A DNA stretch of 47,770 bases from an uncultured Nitrospira sp. GTDB taxonomy: Bacteria; Nitrospirota; Nitrospiria; Nitrospirales; Nitrospiraceae. The stretch lies in assembly GCA_902500775.1 (NCBI GenBank), contig CABVRZ010000037.1, forward strand, positions 1 to 47,770, in the 5' to 3' direction. Below the pieces are notes generated by a model, which saw nothing but the letters and a program-made list of their open reading frames with translations, was not told the origin of the DNA and did not search any database. Both the position numbers and the translations under genes were made by a program. Of the stretch, positions 15,643 to 25,038 are shown in pieces. How positions within the stretch are numbered: position 1 is the stretch's first letter; each line of letters starts with the position of its first letter.

Positions 15643-17322
15643 TTATAGTGCCGTGTGCTCGAGCCCGTACAATTCGCCGCTCGGACGTTCCGGTACTAAA
15701 TTGAACCAATAGTATCCGTAGGGCGCCAACGTCAGCATGTAAGGGCGGTCGGTCACTCGGGGAAACCGTGCTCCACCCAGCAATTCAACCGGCGTACTTC
15801 CTGTAAAGGCTGCCAACCCCAGCTCAACCGCTTGCGCGGAACCGGCCAAATTATGGACGAGGAGGAGGGTCGTTTCTTCGTGCTGTCGCACATAGGCCAG
15901 GACCCGCTCATTGGTCGGATGGAGAAAGGTGATCGTGCCGCGTCCGAATGCCGAATGCCGCTTCCGTGCTCCGATCATGCGTCGCATCCATTGGAGGAGC
16001 GAATGCGCCGAATCTTTTTGCGACTCAACATTCACCGACTGATAGCCATAGAGGGGTCCTGAGACGGCGGGAAGATAGAGCTGAGCCGGATCGCAACTCG
16101 AAAATCCCGCATTGCGATCCATGGTCCATTGCATCGGCGTCCGCACGCCGTCCCGATCCTTCAGTTGGACATTGTCTCCCATGCCGATTTCATCGCCGTA
16201 ATAGATGATCGGGCTTCCCGGCAGGGTAAAGACCAGGCTGTTGAGCAGTTCGATCTTGCGTCGGTCATTCTCCAGCAGGGGAGCCAGCCGCCTGCCGATT
16301 CCGATGTTGCGTCGTACCTTCGGATCCCTGGCATACGCGTAGTACATGTAATCTCGTTCCTCTCCGGAACACATTTCGAGCGTCAGCTCATCGTGATTTC
16401 GAAGAAACAAGCACCACTGGCAGTTTGCCGGAATCTCGGGCGTATGGGTAAACATGTCGATGATGGGATTGCGATTTTCGCTTTGCACCCCCATGTAGAG
16501 GCGAGGCATCAGTGGAAAATGAAACGCCATGTGAAACTCATCGCCGTTCCCAAAATACGGTCGCACATCCGTCGGCCACTGATTCGCTTCAGCCAACAAG
16601 ACTCGTCCATGGTAGGTGGCATCAATTCTTTGCCGTATGGACTTCAGATAGTCGTGTGTTTCTGGAAGGTTTTCACAGATGGTACCCTCACGTTCGAAGA
16701 GATAGGGGACCGCATCGCATCGGAACCCGTCCAACCCCTGATCCAACCAAAAGGCCATCGTATCGAGCATCGCCTGCCGAACCGCAGGGTTCTCGTAATT
16801 CAAATCCGGCTGATGACTGAAGAACCGATGCCAATAGAAAGCCTTCGCTTCAGGGTCCCATGTCCAGTTCGATTTTTCCGTATCGATGAAAATGATACGT
16901 GCTTTCCCATACCGACGGTCGTTGTCGCTCCAAACGTAGAAGTCCCGCGTCGGTCCCGTTGGAGACATGCGTGCCGCTTGGAACCAGGCATGTTGATCGG
17001 ATGTATGGTTGAGTACCAGATCGACGATCACGCGCATTCCCCGTCGGTGCGCTTCGTCCAAAAACTGGCGGACCTGGTCCATCGTTCCGTACTGTTCAGC
17101 CACTTTCAGAAAGTCGGCGACATCGTATCCGTCGTCCTTCAACGGAGAAGGATAGAACGGCAACAGCCAGAGACAATCCACGCCCAACCACTCAAGATAA
17201 TCCAGTTTTCCGATGAGTCCTTGAAAATCTCCGACTCCGTCGCCATTTCCGTCGGCAAATGCCTTGACGTGAATTTCGTAAAAGACGGCGTCTTTGTACC
17301 AAAGCGGATCCGTGCTCAACAT
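15643..17322 (-). CDS. treS: Maltose alpha-D-glucosyltransferase / trehalose synthase TreS
   Basis: The 559-residue protein starts at ATG 17322 (MLSTDPLWYKDAVFYEIHVK), eight bases after the DUF5752 stop; a longer open frame to 17475 overlaps that gene. It is a GH13 barrel with catalytic Asp203 (DGFRCDAVPY), Glu245 (LLAEANQWP) and Asp311 (LRNHDELT). The KAFADGNGDGVGDFQGL and GYDVADF segments are TreS-like. TreS interconverts trehalose and maltose by intramolecular transglucosylation. There is no fused kinase domain; maltokinase is encoded separately two genes upstream. Together with maltokinase and GlgE it forms the GlgE route from trehalose to alpha-glucan. Cytoplasmic. Confidence 0.9.
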   Translation of the reverse strand: MLSTDPLWYKDAVFYEIHVKAFADGNGDGVGDFQGLIGKLDYLEWLGVDCLWLLPFYPSPLKDDGYDVADFLKVAEQYGTMDQVRQFLDEAHRRGMRVIVDLVLNHTSDQHAWFQAARMSPTGPTRDFYVWSDNDRRYGKARIIFIDTEKSNWTWDPEAKAFYWHRFFSHQPDLNYENPAVRQAMLDTMAFWLDQGLDGFRCDAVPYLFEREGTICENLPETHDYLKSIRQRIDATYHGRVLLAEANQWPTDVRPYFGNGDEFHMAFHFPLMPRLYMGVQSENRNPIIDMFTHTPEIPANCQWCLFLRNHDELTLEMCSGEERDYMYYAYARDPKVRRNIGIGRRLAPLLENDRRKIELLNSLVFTLPGSPIIYYGDEIGMGDNVQLKDRDGVRTPMQWTMDRNAGFSSCDPAQLYLPAVSGPLYGYQSVNVESQKDSAHSLLQWMRRMIGARKRHSAFGRGTITFLHPTNERVLAYVRQHEETTLLLVHNLAGSAQAVELGLAAFTGSTPVELLGGARFPRVTDRPYMLTLAPYGYYWFNLVPERPSGELYGLEHTAL

Positions 17323-17330
17323 GTCAGTCT

Positions 17331-18008
17331 TTAGCCTCTTTGTCCTGATTTCGCGAGGTGCGCATCGCACATGGTCAACAAACTGGACCTCAACCGTTCC
17401 AGGCTGCCTAGATAGGGATTCAAGGTACGAATTTGGTTGGCCAGTTCCGGCAGCTTGAGGGTTCCTCGAATCCACGTGGAAAAGTCGTTCTCCTTGCGCT
17501 GCAACCGTAAGTGGGACTCGAAGACATGCAGGTAAATGGCGCTGGCATCGACCGAGGAGATCGCATCCCGAAACTCGCGGAGCGTGCGTACTTCCAGACC
17601 GGTCGGCACTTCAAGAATGCGAGACCGGTTGAAGGAAAACGGCGCCCCGAATCCTACTCGTGGGACCGACGCCATACCGGATAAATGATCGTCAATAATC
17701 GAAATGATCTCTTCCCGCAAAAAGTCCAGGCTCGAAAAACTGAATGGATCGACGACGGATAATCGTTCAGCCAGTACATGGTCCCGCACTTGCATCCCGA
17801 CCCATTCGGCAAAATCATTGGGGTATGTCTGTTCAATGAAACGCTGTCGGAGAAAGTAACTGTGCGTATGGAAGTAGACCGAATCGAGCGGAACGTCCTC
17901 AAGCAGCTCTGCCAACGCGCGTTCATCGTCAGCCTGCTTTCCGAGAATCTCCTGAATTTCGCTGCAGCCAATGAATCGAAACACGTCGTCGCGATTTCCT
18001 GGTTCCAT
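17331..18008 (-). CDS. DUF5752 family protein
   Basis: This protein of about 225 residues starts at ATG 18008 (MEPGNRDDVFRFIGCSE), with GAGACGGAGAGG upstream; a GTG at 18044 would add 12 residues. It is a soluble protein without membrane helices or known catalytic motifs. A duplicated arrangement is suggested by two similar stretches: VYFHTHSYFLRQRFIEQ...NDFAEWV and IYLHVFESHLRLQRKE...NDFSTWI. I recognise it as DUF5752, a family that I recall near trehalose synthase and GT4 genes; its function is unknown. It is eight bases from treS and probably cotranscribed. A role as a regulator or scaffold of trehalose enzymes is a guess. Confidence 0.7.
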   Translation of the reverse strand: MEPGNRDDVFRFIGCSEIQEILGKQADDERALAELLEDVPLDSVYFHTHSYFLRQRFIEQTYPNDFAEWVGMQVRDHVLAERLSVVDPFSFSSLDFLREEIISIIDDHLSGMASVPRVGFGAPFSFNRSRILEVPTGLEVRTLREFRDAISSVDASAIYLHVFESHLRLQRKENDFSTWIRGTLKLPELANQIRTLNPYLGSLERLRSSLLTMCDAHLAKSGQRG

Positions 18009-18127
18009 GGTCGATGAGGCCTCTCCGTCTCCTCTATTGAGCACGATGAACTGTCATCGTCTGCGTCATTCTCACACTATCACTACATCACTGGTGAGAC
18101 CCGAGTAACATGCCGAGGCATGTTTCA

Positions 18128-19714
18128 TCACTCACAGGCTTTTTGTGTCAGACTTCGGATGCCTTGGAGCGGAATCGCCAACCACTCCGGCCTATTGCGC
18201 AACTCGTACCGCAATTCATAGAGAGCTTTATCCAATTCGTATACCTGAAGAACCCGCAGGGTATCGTCCCAGGTGGCTGGCAAAAATAAGGCCGCTCCTG
18301 GCTGAACAACCGATCGATATCCATTGAGAAACGTTTGACGCGCCGCGTGTTCCCATTCCGTCATAATCGTCTGATCATCAGGGGAGATCGGCCGATGCGG
18401 TTGTAACACAGCCTGTGCAGCATAGCTAAACGAGCGCAACATACCCGCCACATCCTTCAGCGGACAGACCTTAGCCCGGCGCTCTTCAAGCGATCTCGCC
18501 GGCTCTCCCTCAAAATCGATCACCGCAAATCCATCCTCCGTCTTGAGGACCTGGCCGAGATGGTAATCGCCGTGGTGCCTGATTTTCACCGTCTGTCCCG
18601 TTACCAAGCGCGCAAGATCGTTGAAGCGATCCCGACATGCCAACTCCAGAGTCGTTGCCTCATCGGACACGAATCCAGCTGCGGTTTGTTGTTCGGGCGA
18701 CATGCTTCGAAGATCGCGGCAGACCTCGGCAAGAAATTGCTGCATCCTGCCCTGCCAGCGTGTGACATCGCTCATCGTGATAGGTTCAGGACAAAACGGC
18801 CCTGACTCTCCGTCCGAAGCCAAGGCGAGATGGAGATTGCCGGTAACCTCTCCAAGCTGATGAATTTCTTTTAGAAACGCGTCGGTCCTGTTCTCACAGA
18901 CCTGAGACGGATGGCTCGCCTGAGTTTGCGCGGCTTGCCTCGATTCCCTCAACAACTCCCCGAGACAAGATAGCGAATAACTCCACCCATCTCCTCTATT
19001 CACAACAAACCGCTGAAGCACCACCACCGTCCCTTCTGGGTCTTCTTCGATAGCGCCCTCCTGTTCAGTCTGGTATGTCAGGTACCCCAACAACGGCGGC
19101 ACATCCCGACAGAGGGCTTTGGTCGTGAGAAATTCGAGCATTTCACGCTCAGGACTAATGCCCAGTTCTACCTTGCGGATGAGTTTCATGATCACTCGCC
19201 GGTCGAACACGATCGATGTGTTGCTTTGCTCACCCGACAGAATCTTGATAGTCGTGAACGGACCAGCGAGTCCTCCCTCCCGGTCCACCAAGGCTCTTCC
19301 ACGCACCGATCCGGTCCGCCCACCCCTCTCTTTCTCGGTTGCGACGAGGTCATGCAAGGACCGCCACACGTCATCCGCCATGGTCGCATCGCAAACCCAG
19401 TGCTGTCCGGACGACCCTGGCAACTCGGCAATAGCAGCAAGGTCGACCGATCCAACCTTCGACCTGATCGACAACGGCATCATGTATCGCTCTTGGCTGC
19501 CACCTCGGTATTCGACGAGCAGAACCGCGAGTAGATAGGGGACCGAGGCGCTGGGTAATTCGATGGCATCCGAAAGACGCACGGCGGCCAATGGTTTGCC
19601 TTTGCCACCGAACCATCGTTGATTCTGGAGAAAAGCAATCAGGAGTCGTCCTCCCTCTCCGTTGATGGCGGCGAGCGCCCGATCAATCCGTTCTTGTTCT
19701 GAGGCGTTCGTCAT
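18128..19714 (-). CDS. mak: Maltokinase (Mak/Pep2-like)
   Basis: The 528-residue protein starts at ATG 19714 behind GCGAGG, 13 bases after the glgE stop. The N-terminal cap holds FLQNQRWFGGKGKPL, characteristic of maltokinases. The aminoglycoside-phosphotransferase-like kinase core includes LSGEQSNTSIVF, VIMKLIRKVE, the catalytic loop RHHGDYHLGQVL and the metal-binding VIDFEGEPARS. It phosphorylates maltose with ATP to maltose-1-phosphate, the GlgE substrate. The C-terminus (YELDKALYELRYELRNRP) is also typical. Length is somewhat above the mycobacterial enzyme (about 450). Operon position between glgE and treS supports the assignment. Confidence 0.9.
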   Translation of the reverse strand: MTNASEQERIDRALAAINGEGGRLLIAFLQNQRWFGGKGKPLAAVRLSDAIELPSASVPYLLAVLLVEYRGGSQERYMMPLSIRSKVGSVDLAAIAELPGSSGQHWVCDATMADDVWRSLHDLVATEKERGGRTGSVRGRALVDREGGLAGPFTTIKILSGEQSNTSIVFDRRVIMKLIRKVELGISPEREMLEFLTTKALCRDVPPLLGYLTYQTEQEGAIEEDPEGTVVVLQRFVVNRGDGWSYSLSCLGELLRESRQAAQTQASHPSQVCENRTDAFLKEIHQLGEVTGNLHLALASDGESGPFCPEPITMSDVTRWQGRMQQFLAEVCRDLRSMSPEQQTAAGFVSDEATTLELACRDRFNDLARLVTGQTVKIRHHGDYHLGQVLKTEDGFAVIDFEGEPARSLEERRAKVCPLKDVAGMLRSFSYAAQAVLQPHRPISPDDQTIMTEWEHAARQTFLNGYRSVVQPGAALFLPATWDDTLRVLQVYELDKALYELRYELRNRPEWLAIPLQGIRSLTQKACE

Positions 19715-19727
19715 GATCCTCGCATGA

Positions 19728-21728
19728 CTACAGAAAGTAATCGAATTCCTGTTCTCGATGAGTCCAGCGTCGTACGGCATAAATCGCGGCCGGCTCACCT
19801 TGTGGGTCCAGTCGAACCGTGTAGTGCTCTCCTGTCATCAGATCGCGGTGATCTGTGAGCAAGTTATGCATCTGGTACATCTCGTCGGGCCTGATGCCGA
19901 ATGACCCGATCGGAATCTGCAGCCGCGCTTCCTGCGTGTGAAATGGATTAAGATTCACGGCGATCACGAGGATATTACGACGATCCAAGGTGCGTTTCCC
20001 GTAGAAGAGGACATGCTCGTTGTCGGATTCGTAGAACTCGACATTCTCTAACTCGTGCAAGGCTGGATTCTCTCGTCGGATCCGATTGATGGTCGTCACG
20101 TATTCGTTGAGGTTTCCAGGACGATCCCAATCCCAAATCTTGAACTCGTACTTTTCCGAATCGAGATACTCTTCCTTTCCCGGTAGAGCCCGGTTCTCAC
20201 ACAGTTCATATCCGCTGTAGATCCCGTACGAAGGTGACAAGGTTGCCGCCAAGACCAATCGAAACTTGAACGCGGGTCTGCCGCCGTGTTGAAGAATTTC
20301 CGGCAAGATATCAGGTGTGTTGGTGAAAAAGTTCGGCCTAAAATATTCTTTTGTCTCGCCGCGGGATAATTCGAGCATGTAATCTGTGAGTTCCTGCTTG
20401 AAGTTCCGCCACGTGAAATACGTATACGATTGGGTAAAGCCCGCTTTGGCTAAGGCCTTCATCATTTTCGGCTTGGTGAAGGCTTCGGACAAGAAGATGG
20501 CATCCGGGTGTCGTTCCTGCACTTCTCGGATCAACCATTCCCAAAATGCCACGGGTTTGGTATGCGGATTGTCAACGCGAAAAATTTTGATCCCGTGATC
20601 CGCCCAAAAGAGAATCACGCGTTTCATTTCGTTCCACAGCCCGCTCCAGTCTTTGCAGTAGAAATCGACGTTGTAGATATCCTGATACTTCTTGGGTGGA
20701 TTCTCGGCATACTTGATCGTGCCGTCCGGGCGATGTGCGAACCACTCCGGGTGCTGCGTGACGTAGGGATGGTCCGGCGAACAGTTGATGGCAAAATCCA
20801 TCGCGAGTTCCATCCCCTGTGCGCGCACGGCTTTTTCAAATCGATCGAAGTCTTCAATCGTGCCGAGACTCGGCTCGATGGCGTCGTGTCCTCCGTGTTC
20901 ATTGCCAATCGCATAAGGACTGCCGGGATCAGCCGGTGTCGGAGTCAAGGAATTGTTCTTTCCTTTGCGGTTCGTGCGACCGATCGGATGGATCGGCGTC
21001 AGATAGAGTACATCGAATCCCATCGCCTTGATTGCCGGCAATCGATGCTCACACTCCCGCAATGTCGAACCGTGCTCAGGATTCGTCCCCTGGGAACGGG
21101 GAAATATTTCATACCAGGCTCCGTAGCGGGCACGGACACGATCGACGACTACCGCGAGTTCGCGCTCGAACAGCGTCCACGCCGTGCGTTCCTGGTGTTG
21201 TTCGACCAGCCGGGTAAATTCCTCATTGAGGGCCACACGAAGCTGGATGTCCTGCGCATCCGATGCCCGCCACTGACTCAGGTATTCTTCCAGGCGAGTC
21301 TTATCCGATCCAACCGCTCGTAGTATCGTCCGCTCAACAAGCGCGCGGCCTTCCAAGAGCTCGCTGTCGACCTGCTCGCCAGCTTCAGATTTCTTGGTGA
21401 CCTCTTGGCACCAAGATTTGAAAGTATTGGCATATGCTCCGATGGTGTAGAGATAGCGGGTGTTTTCGTGCAGGTCGAAATGGCCGGCCCATCGGTCGTT
21501 GTCGACGTGCGACATGGCGGTTTCATGCCAGGATGTTTCCTTGACCGTGCGGTACCGGAGCACGGCGGACAAGATGTCATGTCCTTCCTTGAAAATGTCG
21601 GCGGTTACCTCCAGCCGATCCCCGACTTCACGCTTGATCGGATACCGTCCGCCGTCGATTTCCGGTCGTACGGCCTCGATAATGATCGGTGACCACATCG
21701 CCGGCGTTGACTGTGTGGAGAGACTCAC
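19728..21728 (-). CDS. glgE: Alpha-1,4-glucan:maltose-1-phosphate maltosyltransferase GlgE
   Basis: The 666-residue GH13_3 enzyme starts with GTG at 21728, chosen because GGGAGGT sits at ideal spacing. Domain order is an N-terminal beta domain (about 12-105), a helical insert (about 110-205) and the catalytic barrel beginning YEIFPRSQG. The nucleophile is Asp386 (KIFRVDNPHTKP) and the acid/base Glu415 (IFLSEAFTKPKM). GlgE transfers maltosyl units from maltose-1-phosphate onto alpha-1,4-glucan chains, so it can build glycogen-like polymer without GlgA. It is followed immediately by maltokinase, its substrate supplier, and preceded by treY. Length matches the family. Confidence 0.95.
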   Translation of the reverse strand: MSLSTQSTPAMWSPIIIEAVRPEIDGGRYPIKREVGDRLEVTADIFKEGHDILSAVLRYRTVKETSWHETAMSHVDNDRWAGHFDLHENTRYLYTIGAYANTFKSWCQEVTKKSEAGEQVDSELLEGRALVERTILRAVGSDKTRLEEYLSQWRASDAQDIQLRVALNEEFTRLVEQHQERTAWTLFERELAVVVDRVRARYGAWYEIFPRSQGTNPEHGSTLRECEHRLPAIKAMGFDVLYLTPIHPIGRTNRKGKNNSLTPTPADPGSPYAIGNEHGGHDAIEPSLGTIEDFDRFEKAVRAQGMELAMDFAINCSPDHPYVTQHPEWFAHRPDGTIKYAENPPKKYQDIYNVDFYCKDWSGLWNEMKRVILFWADHGIKIFRVDNPHTKPVAFWEWLIREVQERHPDAIFLSEAFTKPKMMKALAKAGFTQSYTYFTWRNFKQELTDYMLELSRGETKEYFRPNFFTNTPDILPEILQHGGRPAFKFRLVLAATLSPSYGIYSGYELCENRALPGKEEYLDSEKYEFKIWDWDRPGNLNEYVTTINRIRRENPALHELENVEFYESDNEHVLFYGKRTLDRRNILVIAVNLNPFHTQEARLQIPIGSFGIRPDEMYQMHNLLTDHRDLMTGEHYTVRLDPQGEPAAIYAVRRWTHREQEFDYFL

Positions 21729-21829
21729 GTGCCCGTACCTCCCTTCAGATAACCGCTCGTGCAGGCCTCAATGCAACCGGCACCTTATCGGAATGCCCGA
21801 ACTTCTCTCATGCCCGATTATCGGATCCC

Positions 21830-24724
21830 TCATATTATCCGCTCCAAGAGTGCAACGGGAAACTCCTTGAGGAGTTCGGCGACGGCAAGCGTTTGTTGAG
21901 TGCCGTCGGGAGTGGTTGCCAATTGGGACGCGGACAACACATTTCGGTATGGAGACCCTTGTTTCCATGACGGCATCACCACTCTCGTATCACCCCATGC
22001 CCAGCCATCGACCGACCATTCGGATGGATCTTCAACCACACCGGTCAAGAGTCGAGGGACAACCACGGCGATAGCCGTGTCCTCGTGAATGCGGGCAAAC
22101 GCAAAGAGATGTTCTCGCTTAGAGCCCAAGACTTCGAGCGGCACATATTCCCCCTTCTGGAACAGCTCTGCATGCGCTCGACGATATCGCAGCCCCTCGG
22201 TCGTCAGCCACAGTTTAATTCGACCATCGGTCCGATGCGTCAGAAGATCGTTCAGAAGGGTCTGGCGGACGTGCGCAGTGTCGGCAGGTTGTCGGAAGGC
22301 ATCCAGAACGCTCCGTCTCTGTTGGAAATCCACAGGACGCCGATTATCCGGATCGACAAGGGTGAGATCCCAGAACTCCGTTCCTTGATAAAAGTCAGGC
22401 ACACCAGGAGACGTGATTTTTAGCAAGAGCTGAGCCAGGGAGTTGTAGAGGCCGTACTGCGCAATGCGCTGTTGAAACGCAAGAAAATCGTTCAAAAAAT
22501 CGGCCGATTTGGATCGATCGAGAATCGAAGCGACAAACTGGCGCGTCCCCTCTTCGTACTCGTGATCAGAATTGACCCAACTTGTCCGGACCTTGGCCTC
22601 TCTGGTCGCTTTCGTCATGTAGGTCTGAATTCGTGTGCAAAACTCCTTGTGTCCTGACTCATCAAGCGGCTCAAACGGCCAGGCTCCGATCAATGTTTGA
22701 TACAGAAGATACTCATCATCTGCAATCGGCACGACTCCTTGTTCGTCGGACACCTTCCACTTTCGGTTGAGCTTGCTCCACTGCGTGACTCGCTGATTCC
22801 ACGCCTTCGGGACTTCGGATAACACCGAGATTCGGGCACGCACATCCTCGCCACGTTTGGCGTCATGCGTTGCAGTCGCCGACATGGTGGCCGGCCATCG
22901 GCCTTGTCGCGTCTTCAGCTGTTGATGGGCGAAGGTCGGTGTTACCCCGAACTGCTGTGGATCGGCACCGACCTCATTCAACGAGACCAGCCGATAGTAC
23001 CGATAGAACGCCGTATCTTCAATGCCTTTTGCCGTGACCGGACTCGTCGTTTGCTGAAACTTCATCACGAAACGAAGCCGCTCGACATCATGGGCCTTCC
23101 CTAAGTCCACCGGTTGCAAGAGCAGGTCGCGGACGAAGTCAAAGACCACTCCGCTCAGTGCCGGATTCCGTCGCCTAGCCTTCGCCACAGCCTGCCGAAT
23201 AAACGCCCGGTCTCGATCCAGAATGCCATTGGCCGTCCCGGTAATATAGGTCCGGTACACAGGGAAACAGGCAATAATCTCTCGAATGGCGTGGGTTAAA
23301 ATATTGAGCGTATAGTCCCGAGACCGTCGATCTTGTTCGGACAACCGATTGAGCTGATGGCCTAAGACATTCAATTCGCTGGCCATCGAGACATTCATAA
23401 TCAACCGTTTGCATTGGTAGGCGAGTTCTTCGAAGGGATCTTCGCTATCCACAAAACGGGCATAGGCTGAATTGATGTGACGCTCGTTGGCTCGATTGAC
23501 GAACAGCCCATTCACAAGAGCCAAGAAATCGTACCCCGTGCTTCCATACACCGGCCAGGTCTCCGGGAGTTTTTCAGTGATGCCAAGAATTTTCTCGACA
23601 AGCACGTACAGTGGCCGCGCCTCTTGCTCATCGACCTTCGGCAATTCCTTGTGTGCCCATCCCTGAAGCTGCTGAAGATAGTCGGCCGGATCATACAGTC
23701 CATCGACATGGTCGATCCGAAGGCCCGTCACCGATCCCTCTTTCAAGAGTCGAAATATCAACCGGTGCGTCGTTTCAAACACCTCCGGGTTTTCCATGCG
23801 AAGGGCAGCCAGCTCGTTGATATCGAAGAACCTTCGGTAATTGATCTCTTCGGCCGCCACCCGCCAATCGGCCAGGCGATAGGCTTGATCGTCGAGAATG
23901 TCGTGGAGCAGATCGAAACTGGACGGGTCACCTTTTGTTCCGTTGATCAATCGAACATTTTCCTCCAGAAACCGCCTGATCTGCGCGCTGCTTTCTACGA
24001 GGGCGACCAGCCGACGCCGGATAATTTCTTTTTCGCGGTAGCGCTCGGCAACCAACGCCGGCGCTTGATCCTGTCGAGACGGCAAATGCTTCATCGCGGT
24101 GATGATGCTCTGCAGCTCCATCACATGCGGAATGTCTGGACCGGTTTCTTCGATCAGTTGATTCAGACGATGGGTCAGAATATGGGAGGATGGTTTCGGA
24201 GCAACCGGAAGGCGGTGACCGTAATACTGAATGACAAATCTCCCGGCTTCGTACATCAACTGGAGTTCGCCGTTTTCCAGCACCACGCCATAGTGATCCC
24301 CAAGAATGGGCAGCAATACTTTGTGTCGTAGCTCGGCCTTGAGTGGATCCCAATCGATATCAAAAAACGACGCATAGGGTGAAACGGATCCGTTCTCAAG
24401 TACATCCTGCCACCATGCGTTGATTTGTTGCGCAACCCCCATGTGATTCGGCACGACATCCAGCAGATGTCCCATGCCGTGCCGATGCAACTCGTCGATC
24501 ATCATCCGATAGTCGCTTTCGCCGCCGATTTCTGGGTTCAATAGGGTCGGATCGACGACATCGTAACCGTGAGAACTGCCGGGCACAGCTTTAAAATAGG
24601 GAGAACTGTAGAGATCGGTGACTCCCAGGTCGTCCAAGTACGGGATCAGCCGCGCCGCATCTTGAAATGTGAATGCGCGGTTAAACTGCAAGCGGTATGT
24701 GGCAATTGGTATTCGTGGCATCAT
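21830..24724 (-). CDS. treY: Malto-oligosyltrehalose synthase TreY
   Basis: The 964-residue GH13 protein begins MMPRIPIATYRLQFNRAFTF. Two adjacent ATGs (24724, 24721) are possible starts. It shows the family marks YSSPYFKAVPGSSHGYDVVD, the nucleophile Asp338 (GLRIDHVDGLYDP), Glu377 (YVLVEKILG) and the third acid in ATHDAKRGED. TreY rearranges the reducing-end alpha-1,4 bond of malto-oligosaccharides to alpha-1,1, giving maltooligosyltrehalose. TreZ, encoded at 35.3-37.2 kb, then releases trehalose. Length is in the upper normal range. It lies 101 bases upstream of glgE on the same strand and 314 bases after glgC. Confidence 0.95.
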   Translation of the reverse strand: MMPRIPIATYRLQFNRAFTFQDAARLIPYLDDLGVTDLYSSPYFKAVPGSSHGYDVVDPTLLNPEIGGESDYRMMIDELHRHGMGHLLDVVPNHMGVAQQINAWWQDVLENGSVSPYASFFDIDWDPLKAELRHKVLLPILGDHYGVVLENGELQLMYEAGRFVIQYYGHRLPVAPKPSSHILTHRLNQLIEETGPDIPHVMELQSIITAMKHLPSRQDQAPALVAERYREKEIIRRRLVALVESSAQIRRFLEENVRLINGTKGDPSSFDLLHDILDDQAYRLADWRVAAEEINYRRFFDINELAALRMENPEVFETTHRLIFRLLKEGSVTGLRIDHVDGLYDPADYLQQLQGWAHKELPKVDEQEARPLYVLVEKILGITEKLPETWPVYGSTGYDFLALVNGLFVNRANERHINSAYARFVDSEDPFEELAYQCKRLIMNVSMASELNVLGHQLNRLSEQDRRSRDYTLNILTHAIREIIACFPVYRTYITGTANGILDRDRAFIRQAVAKARRRNPALSGVVFDFVRDLLLQPVDLGKAHDVERLRFVMKFQQTTSPVTAKGIEDTAFYRYYRLVSLNEVGADPQQFGVTPTFAHQQLKTRQGRWPATMSATATHDAKRGEDVRARISVLSEVPKAWNQRVTQWSKLNRKWKVSDEQGVVPIADDEYLLYQTLIGAWPFEPLDESGHKEFCTRIQTYMTKATREAKVRTSWVNSDHEYEEGTRQFVASILDRSKSADFLNDFLAFQQRIAQYGLYNSLAQLLLKITSPGVPDFYQGTEFWDLTLVDPDNRRPVDFQQRRSVLDAFRQPADTAHVRQTLLNDLLTHRTDGRIKLWLTTEGLRYRRAHAELFQKGEYVPLEVLGSKREHLFAFARIHEDTAIAVVVPRLLTGVVEDPSEWSVDGWAWGDTRVVMPSWKQGSPYRNVLSASQLATTPDGTQQTLAVAELLKEFPVALLERII

Positions 24725-25038
24725 GCAAGACTATCGAGGTAAGGGTCTCTCGTACGGTGAATCGAGTCTCTCCGCCTGTCCGCTGCAAGGTCGTACAAAG
24801 TCGTCGACCAAGCCCCTGCCGGCTCAGCCAATCTCCGGTTTGTCCGAGGTCTCACAGGCCTGTAACCAGGGTAATAACAGGCTTTCTTATCGTCGGTCGT
24901 ATCCTCCTGATGCGATGCGTACTGCCTGCACGCTCTAGTTCCTCCAACATCCCCCAGGCCGATTCCGCCAGGATGTAGCGCTGTGCATTCACCTCTGCCC
25001 TCGGCAAGTGTTTCTAGGCACGCATGAATCCACCTCGC
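24725..25038. other. 314-bp gap between glgC and treY
   Basis: No recognised gene lies here. A short minus-strand frame (24852-24992) is listed separately as doubtful. I see no convincing promoter or terminator; transcription from glgC may simply continue into treY. Confidence 0.5.
24852..24992 (-). CDS. Possible 46-residue small protein
   Basis: A GTG-started frame, with GAGG a few bases upstream, encodes 46 residues. The first half is helix-like (YILAESAWGMLEELERAG) and the second half is basic (RIRRIRPTIRKP). It lies in the glgC-treY gap. I do not recognise it, and it may be chance. Confidence 0.2.
   Translation of the reverse strand: MNAQRYILAESAWGMLEELERAGSTHRIRRIRPTIRKPVITLVTGL

Noticed and set aside
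16129..17334. Plus-strand frame of 401 codons
   Set aside because: Antisense to treS, whose three catalytic residues are in place; no recognised domain in the antisense product.
23477..24331. Plus-strand frame of 284 codons
   Set aside because: Antisense to treY, which is intact across this region.
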